Shown one piece after another: positions 1 through 6,817 of a stretch of DNA of 17,894 nucleotides. Source of the stretch: Oceanospirillaceae bacterium (GTDB lineage: Bacteria > Pseudomonadota > Gammaproteobacteria > Pseudomonadales > Balneatricaceae). The stretch's first letter is position 1, and every line of letters starts with the position of its first letter. Location: positions 1 through 17,894 of the forward strand of contig JAGSHA010000022.1 in assembly GCA_023954795.1 (NCBI GenBank), read 5' to 3'. Under the pieces are notes generated by a model that saw only the letters and a list, made by a program, of their open reading frames with translations, did no database searches and had not been told where the DNA came from. Position numbers and translations under genes: made by a program.

Positions 1-416
1 CCTTCAGGCACCACACCTAAGCGGGTAAAAGGCAGCTGAAACTTCGTCTCTGTCGCGCCAAACACCAGATCACAATGCAGCAGCATCGATGTACCAATGC
101 CAATCGCCAGACCATCCACTGCAGCAATCACGGGTTTCTTCAGGGTAGAGATCGCCTGCAGGAAATTAAGTGCAGCAGACAATTTTTCCGGCTCGGTTGT
201 CGCGGTGAGGAAATCCCCCAGGTCATTGCCTGCGGTAAAACAACCACCCTGCCCTGACAGCACAACCACTCTGACCGAAGGATTTTCATCAGCATCCAGC
301 AGCGCCTGAGTCAATTCCTGATACATCAGAAAGCTCAACGCATTTTTCTTTTCAGGGCGATTCATTGTGATCTGTAAAATACCGTCACCTGATTCAACCA
401 ATACGTACTCAGACAT
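1..416 (-). CDS. Enoyl-CoA isomerase-like crotonase (ECI2 type), 3' end cut by window
   Basis: Leftward crotonase-fold gene; its first 138 codons lie in the window and the rest runs off the left edge. Known family role: moving or hydrating the double bond of enoyl-CoA in fatty-acid breakdown. Visible features: the oxyanion-hole stretch TAGNDL (residues 61-66), the acyl-CoA region VDGLAIGIGTS (100-110) and HCDLVFGATETKFQLPF (114-130). The two hydratase glutamates are missing: Ser110 and Phe130 sit at those positions. Instead the sequence ends in LGVVPEG, matching the LGxxPEG(C/G)SS motif of peroxisomal delta3,delta2-enoyl-CoA isomerases, whose catalytic Glu would be Glu138, the last full codon present. 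Start ATG (416-414) has AAGGA about 8 nt upstream. A separate transcript from acuI is likely because a terminator lies between them. Isomerase is preferred over hydratase, but the C-terminal half is unseen. Confidence 0.8.
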   Translation of the reverse strand, partial: MSEYVLVESGDGILQITMNRPEKKNALSFLMYQELTQALLDADENPSVRVVVLSGQGGCFTAGNDLGDFLTATTEPEKLSAALNFLQAISTLKKPVIAAVDGLAIGIGTSMLLHCDLVFGATETKFQLPFTRLGVVPE

Positions 417-738
417 CACTGCAATCCTTCATTGATTCATTGGGAGTGGTTATCAGATAGCAGTCTGCATCGACTAATTTCAACTCGCAATGGCAATGAA
501 GGTCGTTAAGGTGACTAATTCGGACAGCACACGTATTCGCTGTCTCAAGAATATTGGAGCCATAAGAAGGGACCTACAAAGACATCGCTGATGTTGCATA
601 CGTCAAGAACCGGTGCTTACAGGAAAACAAAAAAAGGGAGGCCCTGGCCTCCCAAAGCTCACCTTGCGGTATGAATGGCTTGGGGTGAGAAACGGAGAAA
701 ATCGTATTATTCAGTACAAGATGAATAACAATACTCAA
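417..738. other. Intergenic gap with terminator and probable promoter of the leftward isomerase gene
   Basis: No gene is supported here. The right half holds the acuI terminator (629-653). The left half should hold the leftward promoter of the isomerase-like gene. The best pair seen on the minus strand is TTGAAA followed after 18 nt by TATCTG (about 453-482), a weak match. No copy of the CCATCC-N4-GGATGG palindrome was found in this gap. Confidence 0.4.
629..653 (-). terminator. Rho-independent terminator of the acrylyl-CoA reductase gene
   Basis: Read leftward: an 8-bp perfect inverted repeat GGGAGGCC / GGCCTCCC (636-653), which folds as a 7-bp stem with a 4-nt loop, followed at once by seven T (complement of A at 629-635). 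It starts 85 nt after the acuI stop codon and has textbook intrinsic-terminator form. It separates acuI from the isomerase-like gene downstream. Confidence 0.9.
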
Positions 739-1722
739 TCACTTGTTCGGATCGACCAATGTACGCCCGCGAACCTTTCCTTGCAGAATATTGACGGCGG
801 CCTGAGACACCTCAGATAAGCCAATAACATTGGTGATATCGCCCAACGCCTCTTTTGGCAGATCGGTTAACAGACGATTCCATGCCTCGGTACGCACTTC
901 CACAGGGCACATAACAGAATCAATACCCTGTAAACGCACATTCCGCAGAATAAATGGCATGACCGTCGACGGTAACTCTAAACCACCCGCCAAACCGCAA
1001 GCTGTCACTACACCACGATAATCGGTTTCGGCCAGTACACGCGCAAGCATGGTGCTACCTACGGTATCGATCGCACCAGCCCAGCGTGGACCTTCCATAG
1101 GTTCAGATGGTTTTTCCATCTCTTCACGTGACAAGAGAGTATCAGCGCCCAATGCACGCAGATATTCATGAGTGGATTCACGCCCCGTGACAGCCGCAAC
1201 TTTATAGCCAAGTTTATTCAAAACGGAAACTGCAACACTGCCAACCCCGCCCGCGGCACCCGTCACAACAATCGTACCTTTATCCGGGGTTACCCCCCCC
1301 TCTTCCAATGCCATAACACATAACATTGAAGTCAGTCCCGCAGTGCCAATCGTCATGGCCATTTTCGCATCCATACCAGCAGGCATTTTCACAAGCCACT
1401 CAGGTTTAAGGCGCGCATACTGGCTGTAACCACCCCAGTGACGTTCGCCAACACCCCAACCGGTCAGGATGACCTGATCACCCGGCTGAAACCGATCCGA
1501 ACGGGATTCTTTAACTACACCTGCCAAATCAATGCCCGGCACCATTGGGAAGCTTTCGACCAAACCCAACGTCCCAGTCACCGTAAGACCGTCTTTATAA
1601 TTTAGAGAGGAGTATGCAACCTCAACCAACACCTCTTCATCGGGCAGGTCACCAAGATCCAGCCGTTCAACTCCAGCAATAGTTTTGCCACACTCTTGTT
1701 CGAGCACTAAAGCGTTAAACAT
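739..1722 (-). CDS. acuI: NADPH-dependent acrylyl-CoA reductase (AcuI/YhdH family)
   Basis: A 327-aa zinc-independent medium-chain dehydrogenase/reductase. The family reduces the toxic electrophile acrylyl-CoA to propionyl-CoA with NADPH in the cytoplasm. The whole length aligns with remembered E. coli YhdH. Shared blocks: SSLNYKDGLTVTG (38-50), FPMVPGID (58-65), LTGWGVGERHWGG (86-98), the dinucleotide loop VTGAAGGVG (153-161), the NADPH-phosphate region TGRESTHEYL (179-188), then WAGAIDTVG and TVMPFILRNVRLQGIDSVM nearer the C-terminus. Start: the frame is open to 1752, but the SD AGAAGGAG lies 9 nt before ATG 1722-1720, where YhdH homologues begin; ATG 1728 would be only 3 nt from it. Divergent from the CurA-like reductase. 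AcuI is known from DMSP/acrylate metabolism, but no DMSP lyase or CoA-transferase is visible, so a general housekeeping or detoxifying role is equally possible. Confidence 0.93.
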   Translation of the reverse strand: MFNALVLEQECGKTIAGVERLDLGDLPDEEVLVEVAYSSLNYKDGLTVTGTLGLVESFPMVPGIDLAGVVKESRSDRFQPGDQVILTGWGVGERHWGGYSQYARLKPEWLVKMPAGMDAKMAMTIGTAGLTSMLCVMALEEGGVTPDKGTIVVTGAAGGVGSVAVSVLNKLGYKVAAVTGRESTHEYLRALGADTLLSREEMEKPSEPMEGPRWAGAIDTVGSTMLARVLAETDYRGVVTACGLAGGLELPSTVMPFILRNVRLQGIDSVMCPVEVRTEAWNRLLTDLPKEALGDITNVIGLSEVSQAAVNILQGKVRGRTLVDPNK

Positions 1723-1824
1723 GATCATTTTCTCCTTCTGGTTGTATGACAAATAAAGGCTCCGTTAATTATCTGAAACCGGTCATTTAGGAACATCTGG
1801 CGGTTTGACGCCATTAAGTGCGGA

Positions 1825-1852
1825 GTTATAAAGACTAAAAATAAAAACTCAA
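1825..1852 (-). promoter_or_regulatory. Sigma70-like promoter candidate for acuI
   Basis: On the minus strand: -35 TTGAGT (1847-1852, 4/6 match), a 16-nt T-rich spacer, and -10 TATAAC (1825-1830, 5/6 match). Transcription would begin near 1818 and give a leader of about 95 nt before the acuI ATG. Assigned by inspection only. Confidence 0.45.
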
Positions 1853-1914
1853 AAAATCCAAATCCATTAACAACACACTCTGGTTACATCAAAACCTAAA
1901 TTCAGCCCACCAAC

Positions 1915-1930
1915 TCTTTATGCATAAAGA
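1915..1930. promoter_or_regulatory. Perfect 16-bp palindrome, probable operator
   Basis: TCTTTATGCATAAAGA equals its own reverse complement. Allowing one mismatch per arm it extends to about 22 bp (1912-1933). It lies between the divergent acuI and CurA-like genes, about 63 bp upstream of the acuI -35 box. A dimeric repressor or activator serving one or both genes is the simplest reading; no regulator gene is in the window. Confidence 0.5.
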
Positions 1931-1957
1931 ATTTATCAAACCGACCAAACACCAGCA

Positions 1958-1973
1958 CCACTAGAAAGGATGG
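1958..1973. promoter_or_regulatory. Degenerate copy of the CCATCC-N4-GGATGG palindrome
   Basis: CCACTA-GAAA-GGATGG. The right half is intact, and the left half keeps only its first three bases. The site sits about 130 bp upstream of the CurA-like start and is followed by TTGC, similar to the TTAC after the copy at 11306-11321. Weak alone; listed because three better copies occur in other promoter regions of this window. Confidence 0.25.
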
Positions 1974-2100
1974 TTGCTATAACCGAATCAGGAACACTAA
2001 ACTTACTACCAAAAACTAATACAAACTTAACAACACACGGCTCATTAAAATAACAACCAGAACCAAAAAAGATTAAAACATGCCTAAGAGAGGTAATCCG

Positions 2101-3138
2101 ATGCGAGAAATTCAACATTGCTGGGTCTTAAACCATTATGCCAGCGATAAACTTAGAGGCACGGAACTTAGACTGGTTAAGCGCCCTGTGCCTCAATTAT
2201 CAAAGGGTCAAGTTTTAGTAAAAACGCTAATATTGAGCCTGGATCCCTCTAACCGCATATGGTTGAGTGAAGAGGAAGACTATCTGCCTCAGCTACAGAT
2301 AGGTGATGTCATGCGTGGGCTGATCATCGGACAGGTAGAGCAATCATGCCATCCTGACTTTAACGTTGGTGATTACGTGCATGCTCTATTAGGCTGGCAG
2401 GAATATGCAGTTGTCGATGGCGATACACTGACATCCATGAACGGCGCGATCCGCTTTACGCCACACCCCGAAATTCCACTGGATGCATATGTCTCCGCGC
2501 TGGGGCTGACAGGATGGACGGCATATGTGGGTCTAAAAGAGATCGGTCAGCTCAACCCTTCAGATAATTTGATGGTATCTGGCGCTGCAGGTGCGACGGG
2601 ACTGATGGCCTGCCAACTGGGGAAAGTGATGGACGCCAGAGTGGTTGGCATTGCTGGCGGCGAGGAAAAATGCCACTGGCTTGAAGCGAATTTAGGTATC
2701 GATGGCAGCATAGACTACAAAACAACCGACAATTTATCGGAGTCGATGGCCCGTGCATTTCCTGACGGTATCGATGTTTTCTTCGATAATGTCGGCGGTA
2801 CGATGCTTGATGCTGCACTGGAAAATATGGCAATTGGAGGGCGTATCGTTGTATCAGGTAGCATTTCTCAATATCAGAAGCTTGGTGACAGATCACAACT
2901 GTACGGCGTACAAAACACTCACCTAATGGTAACCAGGCGCCTTAGAATGGAAGGATACCTGATACTTGATTACTTAGATCAAATCGATAAAATTTTACCT
3001 GAAATGGAACAGTGGTTACTGGACAAAAAAATTCAGTATAAAAATACCGAAGTCATCGGCCTGCAGAATGCTCAAAAAGCACTCCCTCGTTTATTTTCAG
3101 GACAAAACACGGGAAAACTAATCATAAAAATCGAATAA
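2101..3138 (+). CDS. NADP-dependent alkenal/one-type reductase (CurA/PTGR/YncB MDR family)
   Basis: A 345-aa cytosolic MDR protein. The family reduces the C=C bond of enones and enals such as curcumin, 4-hydroxynonenal and prostaglandin derivatives with NADPH. Visible features: LDPSNRIW (48-55), a family hallmark; LGLTGWTAYVGL (134-145); the nucleotide loop VSGAAGATG (159-167); the NADPH-phosphate region GIAGGEEKC (183-191); FDNVGG in the second half; and a C-terminal GQNTGKLIIKI. No zinc ligands, as expected for this branch. The frame is open from 2080, but the earlier ATG lies upstream of the SD; AGAGGT is about 7 nt before ATG 2101. It is monocistronic, between the divergent acuI and a bidirectional terminator. 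It may reduce an unsaturated intermediate or detoxify lipid aldehydes; the substrate cannot be read from the sequence. Confidence 0.88.
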   Translation: MREIQHCWVLNHYASDKLRGTELRLVKRPVPQLSKGQVLVKTLILSLDPSNRIWLSEEEDYLPQLQIGDVMRGLIIGQVEQSCHPDFNVGDYVHALLGWQEYAVVDGDTLTSMNGAIRFTPHPEIPLDAYVSALGLTGWTAYVGLKEIGQLNPSDNLMVSGAAGATGLMACQLGKVMDARVVGIAGGEEKCHWLEANLGIDGSIDYKTTDNLSESMARAFPDGIDVFFDNVGGTMLDAALENMAIGGRIVVSGSISQYQKLGDRSQLYGVQNTHLMVTRRLRMEGYLILDYLDQIDKILPEMEQWLLDKKIQYKNTEVIGLQNAQKALPRLFSGQNTGKLIIKIE

Positions 3139-3239
3139 TTATATTTTTGATGTTAGTTAAATCAGCTATTCAATTAGAGCATCTATTATGCGAAACAACA
3201 TCCCACATCACATATTCAATTATCACGCATCCACACGAG

Positions 3240-3277
3240 AAAAAGGCAACGGAGAGCACTATCCCGGCTGCCTTTTT
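3240..3277. terminator. Bidirectional terminator between convergent genes
   Basis: A 9-bp perfect inverted repeat AAAAAGGCA (3240-3248) and TGCCTTTTT (3269-3277), with extra CGG/CCG pairing inside. Because the arms are A-rich and T-rich, transcripts from either strand end in a U-run. It lies about 100 nt after the CurA-like stop and 11 nt beyond the crotonase stop on the other strand, so it can serve both convergent genes. Confidence 0.85.
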
Positions 3278-3288
3278 GACAAACAGTT

Positions 3289-4101
3289 TTAGATCGAGAG
3301 CTCGGCTGCTGTATCGACAAAAATTCCCTGAATATCCCTGGCCTCACGCTCCGTCTGGCCGCCATGTTTCAGGAAAGCACCGATTATAGATTGCGTTTTT
3401 TGTTCTTTTGCTCTCTCCAGGAAATAACGCAATTCCAATTCTGAACCCGCCTCTTCATCTTTAATTGATGCGGCAACGATCTCTTTATACATCACGATAT
3501 CACGCACCTCCCAATTGGCTACGGCTCCAAGTAACTGCGCCAGAAAGGCATCCATTTCGGCCTTAGGTACAAATTGAGTGATGATGTTGAGGGCTTCGGC
3601 CTGCTGCGCAGTAAAATCGATACCCGTGAGCAATGCCTGCAACGCTTTATTTTTCCCCATACGGCGCGCGAACTGTACCGCACCTTCTCCACCGGTCGGA
3701 ATATTCACATACAGCTCAGGCTGGGCAAACGCGGCACTCTCAGTACCGTAGGCCAGATCACAGGCCATCAGGAACTCATTGCCACCGCCACGGGCCACAC
3801 CATCCACAATCGCAATGGATAGCTGTTTCATTGCCTTAATATTCCGAATCATGTGACTGAATTCGATACATCCCGCCTGGCCGCCCGGTGTTCCATTGAT
3901 AAGATTCAGATCCAGATGGGCAATAAAAAACATCTCATGAGCCGACTTAAACACAACAGCTTTAGTATCGCGATCATCTTTCAGAGAAAGTACAAACTCA
4001 TTCACTTCATTGATCAGATCAATGGTCAGAATGTTCACTGGCGGATTATTAATAATGACAGTCGCAATGCCGTTCTGTCGTGTGATTGTCAGTTTGCTCA
4101 T
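3289..4101 (-). CDS. Enoyl-CoA hydratase/isomerase family protein
   Basis: A 270-aa crotonase-fold enzyme, normal family length, expected to hydrate trans-2-enoyl-CoA in beta-oxidation. Both catalytic glutamates are present: Glu109 in GGGNEFLMACD (105-115) and Glu129 in FAQPEL (125-130). The usual FSAGADL-type loop is replaced by FFIAHLDL (58-65), a variant seen in some crotonases; ACDLAYGTES follows normally. Start: the frame is open to 4125. SD AAGGAG lies 4 nt from ATG 4104 and 7 nt from ATG 4101; the second is preferred, but either is possible. The gene lies downstream of the envelope operon on the same strand, after a 349-bp gap with its own palindrome, so it probably has its own promoter. 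Together with the acyl-CoA dehydrogenase and thiolase it would complete a beta-oxidation set. It differs from the gene at the left edge, which lacks these glutamates. Confidence 0.85.
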   Translation of the reverse strand: MSKLTITRQNGIATVIINNPPVNILTIDLINEVNEFVLSLKDDRDTKAVVFKSAHEMFFIAHLDLNLINGTPGGQAGCIEFSHMIRNIKAMKQLSIAIVDGVARGGGNEFLMACDLAYGTESAAFAQPELYVNIPTGGEGAVQFARRMGKNKALQALLTGIDFTAQQAEALNIITQFVPKAEMDAFLAQLLGAVANWEVRDIVMYKEIVAASIKDEEAGSELELRYFLERAKEQKTQSIIGAFLKHGGQTEREARDIQGIFVDTAAELSI

Positions 4102-4128
4102 CATATGTCTCCTTGCTCGCCCCATTGG

Positions 4129-4314
4129 TTACTTTTGGACGAACAATCGCTTGATTCGAATTATGCTCCGCACTCTTCTGTGCAGAGTCTTGATCATTGG
4201 TACGACGTAGACACCAAACACGTACAGGAAAGTGCACATGTATGCTGAAGTACCACTATCAACGTTAGTAGGAATGTCATAATGAGTCTCCATCCAAAAG
4301 GATGGGATGGCCAT
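4129..4314 (-). pseudogene. Possible small membrane protein or gene remnant
   Basis: A 61-codon leftward open frame starting at ATG 4314. With no stop until TGA TGA near 4386-4391, the frame extends upstream by about 23 codons. The combined translation has two hydrophobic stretches: one before and around the ATG (FLSIVCLFASSIPAFC, then LSYLMAIPSFW) and one in YMCTFLYVFGVYVVPM, followed by a basic tail (HRRVRSIIRIKR). This pattern suits a two-TM protein with a cytoplasmic C-terminus. However, no SD precedes ATG 4314, which lies inside the first hydrophobic stretch, and there is no ATG, GTG or TTG further upstream in frame. An out-of-frame ATG at about 4387 would join the frame after a 1-nt shift. 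It may be a decayed gene, or chance in a promoter region that also holds the palindrome. Not recognised as any family. Confidence 0.22.
4290..4305. promoter_or_regulatory. Perfect palindrome CCATCC-AAAA-GGATGG, candidate operator
   Basis: Six-base arms with perfect dyad symmetry around AAAA. It lies about 190 bp upstream of the leftward crotonase gene. The same motif occurs perfectly at 11247-11262 and, on the other strand, almost identically (one arm base changed) at 11306-11321. It also falls inside a doubtful minus-strand small ORF, so coding constraint cannot be fully excluded. Confidence 0.5.
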
Positions 4315-4392
4315 CAGGTAGCTAAGGCAAAAGGCAGGAATGGAGCTTGCAAATAAACAGACAATCGAGAGAAAACTATGAATTCATCAGAG

Positions 4393-4430
4393 TCCGGAGG
4401 GTGTTCTCCGGGAGCGCTCAGGCCCCCGGA
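4393..4430 (-). terminator. Overlapping GC-rich stem-loops after the MMPL gene
   Basis: Two alternative stems share one arm: CCGGAG (4394-4399) with CTCCGG (4406-4411), and TCCGGG (4407-4412) with CCCGGA (4425-4430). They begin about 20 nt beyond the MMPL stop in the leftward direction. No U-run follows directly, though a T-rich stretch comes about 20 nt later. They could be a weak or Rho-assisted terminator or a 3'-end stabiliser; the two folds exclude each other. Confidence 0.4.
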
Positions 4431-4450
4431 TCATGACTTTCTGATAAGAC

Positions 4451-6817
4451 TCAGGCCACCTGACGCTTGTGAAGAAAAGCCGCGAGGGCGGGTAACAATG
4501 TCAGGGCTCCCACCATGTTCCAGATAAACATAAAGGTCAGCAATATCCCCATATCAGCCTGAAATTTAATCGGCGAAAATGCCCAGGTTCCAACACCAAT
4601 TGCCAATGTAATCCCAGTGAAGCCTACCGCCTTACCGGTGGTTTTCAGCGTATTAAAATAGGCATCACCCAAGTCCAATCCTTGTTCAAGGTAACTCTGC
4701 ATTTTTGAATAAATGTAAATGCCATAATCCACACCAATACCCACACCCAGCGCAATGACCGGCAACGTTGCTACTTTTACACCGATACCGATCTGTGCCA
4801 TCAATGCCTGACACAACAGGGAGGTCAAGGTAAGTGGCAGAAGAATACAAACAACAGTGCGCAGTGATCGGAAACTTAACCAGCAGAGAACAAATACCAC
4901 ACCATAAACCCACGCCAGCATCTTGTATTGAGCGGTTTCGATGACCTTGTTGGTCGCGGCTTCAATACCGGCACCACCGGCAGCTAACAGAAACTGCATT
5001 TGATCAGAGCCATGGGTGTCGGCGAAACGTTCTATCTCATTCGTGACCGCCGTTAGGGTGCTTGCCTTGTGATCATTCAAAAACACAATCAGAGGAGCCA
5101 GACTGCAATCGCTATTAAAGCTGCCGGGCGGTGCCTGAATGGACGCCGCGTTAAGCAGTTGTTGATTGCGATTCAGGGCCGTCCATTTCAGGCTGCCTTC
5201 GTTCATGCCAGAAAGCGCCATCTTAGTGAAGTTCACTAACGAATAGGTGGACTGCACACCGGGTATGCCTTCAAGCTGCCACTGCAAACCATCCAACGTG
5301 TCCAGAGTCTTATACGCAGAACACTGGTCCGCATCGGTCTTCACCATCACCACCAATATATCGGTACTGGTCGAATAGTTTTCTGTAATAAAGTGGTTAT
5401 CGAGGTTGTAGCGGGAATCTGGGCGCAGTTCTGGTGCCCCGGGATCCAGGTCGCCAATCTTAAGATCAGTACTTTGGGTAAAACCGACGACAAACAAGCC
5501 TGCCCCTAACAGCAGAATCACACGCGCTCTTCGGCGTTGCGTAAAATCAGCCATAAAGTGCCAAAATGGATGGCTATGCCCCTCTTCTTCGTTGATCAGC
5601 TTATCAACAGCACGTCGACTCACACCAAAGTAGGAGATCAGAATCGGCAACAGCACAAGGTTGGTCAGGATGATGACCCCCACGCCAATACTTGCGGTCA
5701 GCGCCAACTCCTGAATCACGCCGATCTCAATCACCATCAGCGTCGCAAAACCAATACCATCACTGATTAATGCCGTCAGCCCCGGGATATACAACGCGCG
5801 AAAGGCTTTGCGGGAAGCCCCCAGATCATCAGCACCCTTGGCAACCTCATGCACGATGCCATTAAAAATCTGAACACTGTGACTGACCCCAATCGCAAAG
5901 ACCAGAAACGGCACCAACATGGAATAGGGATCCAACCCCAACCCCATGCTATGCAAGATCCCTAGCTGCCAGACAACGGCAGTGATGGAGCATATCAGTG
6001 CGATCACCGCACTGCGGAAGCATCGGGTATAGAACACCAGCATCAGCAGTGAAAATACCACTGCAATCGCAAAGAACACGGCAACCTGAGTAACACCCTC
6101 TATCAGATCACCCACCACCTTCGCAAAACCTGTGATGTGGATAATGACGCTGTCAGATTGATACTTTTCCCGAACGCGACTCTCCAGTCGTTCAGAGAAA
6201 ACCTGATAGTCCAGTGCCTCACCTGTATCTGGATCAAACTTCAACAAAGGCGCATAGATGATGGCGGAACGAAAGTTATTCGCAACCAACGTGCCGACCT
6301 GACCCGACTTCAATACGTTGCTTCTAAGCTGCTCGATCGTCTCTACAGAACCGTCGTACGTATCGGGAATAACCGGCCCTCCGGCGAATCCCTCTTCGGT
6401 CACTTCGGTCCAGCGTACACCTGCAGACCAGATAGAGGATAAGGCTGCCCGATCGACACCCGGAATGTAAAAAACCTCTTCGTGAACCTGTTTCAGGGTT
6501 TCCAAAAAGTCCTTGTTGAAGATATCCCCATCCGGGTTTTCTACCACGACCCTAACGGCATTCCCAAGACCTTTCAGGTCATCCTGGTGCTCCAGGAAGT
6601 TGACGATGTAGGGGTGGTATGTCGGGATCATTTTTTCGAAGCTGGCATCGGGCTTGATCTGAACTGCCTGAAAACCGAACCATAGGGTTGCCAGCAGAAA
6701 AAGGCTGACTATCAGGCCGCGTCGACCAAACAGTGTCTTTTCAATCACCGCCTCACCAAACTTCTCGGCAAAGCCGCTACGTCGTTCCACCTGGGTATTT
6801 TTTTTTGTATAGATCAT
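4451..6817 (-). CDS. MMPL/RND-family transporter, inner membrane
   Basis: A 788-aa RND-superfamily permease of the COG1033/MMPL type, predicted to move hydrophobic molecules, lipids or lipoproteins using the proton gradient. It has the expected two-fold plan: TM1 about 34-51, a periplasmic loop 52-240, five TMs about 243-395, TM7 431-448, a second loop 449-627, and five TMs about 632-780. TM4 carries FAIGVSHSVQIFNG (307-320) and TM10 carries LGVGIGVDYGIYIYS (690-704); Asp697-Tyr698 is the probable proton-relay pair. In TM4 the matching position is Ser-His, not Asp-Tyr. Start: the frame is open to 6829, but GGGAGG lies 4 nt before ATG 6817-6815. That ATG overlaps the preceding TGA in ATGA, showing translational coupling with the YCF48 gene. 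Codons 3-6 include a run of nine A (6798-6806). Last gene of the DUF1302-DUF1329-YCF48-MMPL operon; cargo unknown. Confidence 0.9.
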   Translation of the reverse strand: MIYTKKNTQVERRSGFAEKFGEAVIEKTLFGRRGLIVSLFLLATLWFGFQAVQIKPDASFEKMIPTYHPYIVNFLEHQDDLKGLGNAVRVVVENPDGDIFNKDFLETLKQVHEEVFYIPGVDRAALSSIWSAGVRWTEVTEEGFAGGPVIPDTYDGSVETIEQLRSNVLKSGQVGTLVANNFRSAIIYAPLLKFDPDTGEALDYQVFSERLESRVREKYQSDSVIIHITGFAKVVGDLIEGVTQVAVFFAIAVVFSLLMLVFYTRCFRSAVIALICSITAVVWQLGILHSMGLGLDPYSMLVPFLVFAIGVSHSVQIFNGIVHEVAKGADDLGASRKAFRALYIPGLTALISDGIGFATLMVIEIGVIQELALTASIGVGVIILTNLVLLPILISYFGVSRRAVDKLINEEEGHSHPFWHFMADFTQRRRARVILLLGAGLFVVGFTQSTDLKIGDLDPGAPELRPDSRYNLDNHFITENYSTSTDILVVMVKTDADQCSAYKTLDTLDGLQWQLEGIPGVQSTYSLVNFTKMALSGMNEGSLKWTALNRNQQLLNAASIQAPPGSFNSDCSLAPLIVFLNDHKASTLTAVTNEIERFADTHGSDQMQFLLAAGGAGIEAATNKVIETAQYKMLAWVYGVVFVLCWLSFRSLRTVVCILLPLTLTSLLCQALMAQIGIGVKVATLPVIALGVGIGVDYGIYIYSKMQSYLEQGLDLGDAYFNTLKTTGKAVGFTGITLAIGVGTWAFSPIKFQADMGILLTFMFIWNMVGALTLLPALAAFLHKRQVA

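Larger units (their letters stand above)
1723..2100. other. Divergent regulatory gap between the two MDR reductase genes
   Basis: An AT-rich gap with long G-poor stretches on the + strand from about 1835 to 2090. It carries a leftward promoter candidate for acuI (1825-1852), a perfect 16-bp palindrome (1915-1930) and a GGATGG half-site with partial symmetry (1958-1973). For the rightward gene the best sigma70-like pair is TTGCTA (1974-1979), 18 nt, TAAACT (1998-2003), with an alternative -10 TAAAAT at 2046-2051; both are weak. The SD of the rightward gene lies just before 2101. Short open frames here have no coding look. Confidence 0.5.
4102..4450. other. Intergenic gap: probable crotonase promoter region, hairpins and a doubtful small ORF
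   Basis: A 349-bp gap between the MMPL stop and the crotonase start, both leftward. It contains overlapping GC-rich stem-loops just after the MMPL gene (4393-4430), a perfect copy of the CCATCC-N4-GGATGG palindrome (4290-4305), and a minus-strand open frame with hydrophobic segments (4129-4314). A leftward -10-like CATAAT lies at 4160-4165, about 60 nt before the crotonase start, with no convincing -35, which would fit an activated promoter. Confidence 0.45.

Noticed and set aside
739..1722. DMSP-degradation locus inferred from AcuI
   Set aside because: No DMSP lyase, DddD-type CoA-transferase or AcuK/AcuN relative is visible; AcuI/YhdH is widespread outside DMSP metabolism.
2080..2100. ATG 2080 as start of the CurA-like reductase
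   Set aside because: The extra seven codons are the SD region of ATG 2101, and family members begin near MREIQ.
3853..4248. Rightward 131-codon open frame over the crotonase start and gap
   Set aside because: Most of it is antisense to the crotonase gene; no SD, no recognisable domain, odd composition.
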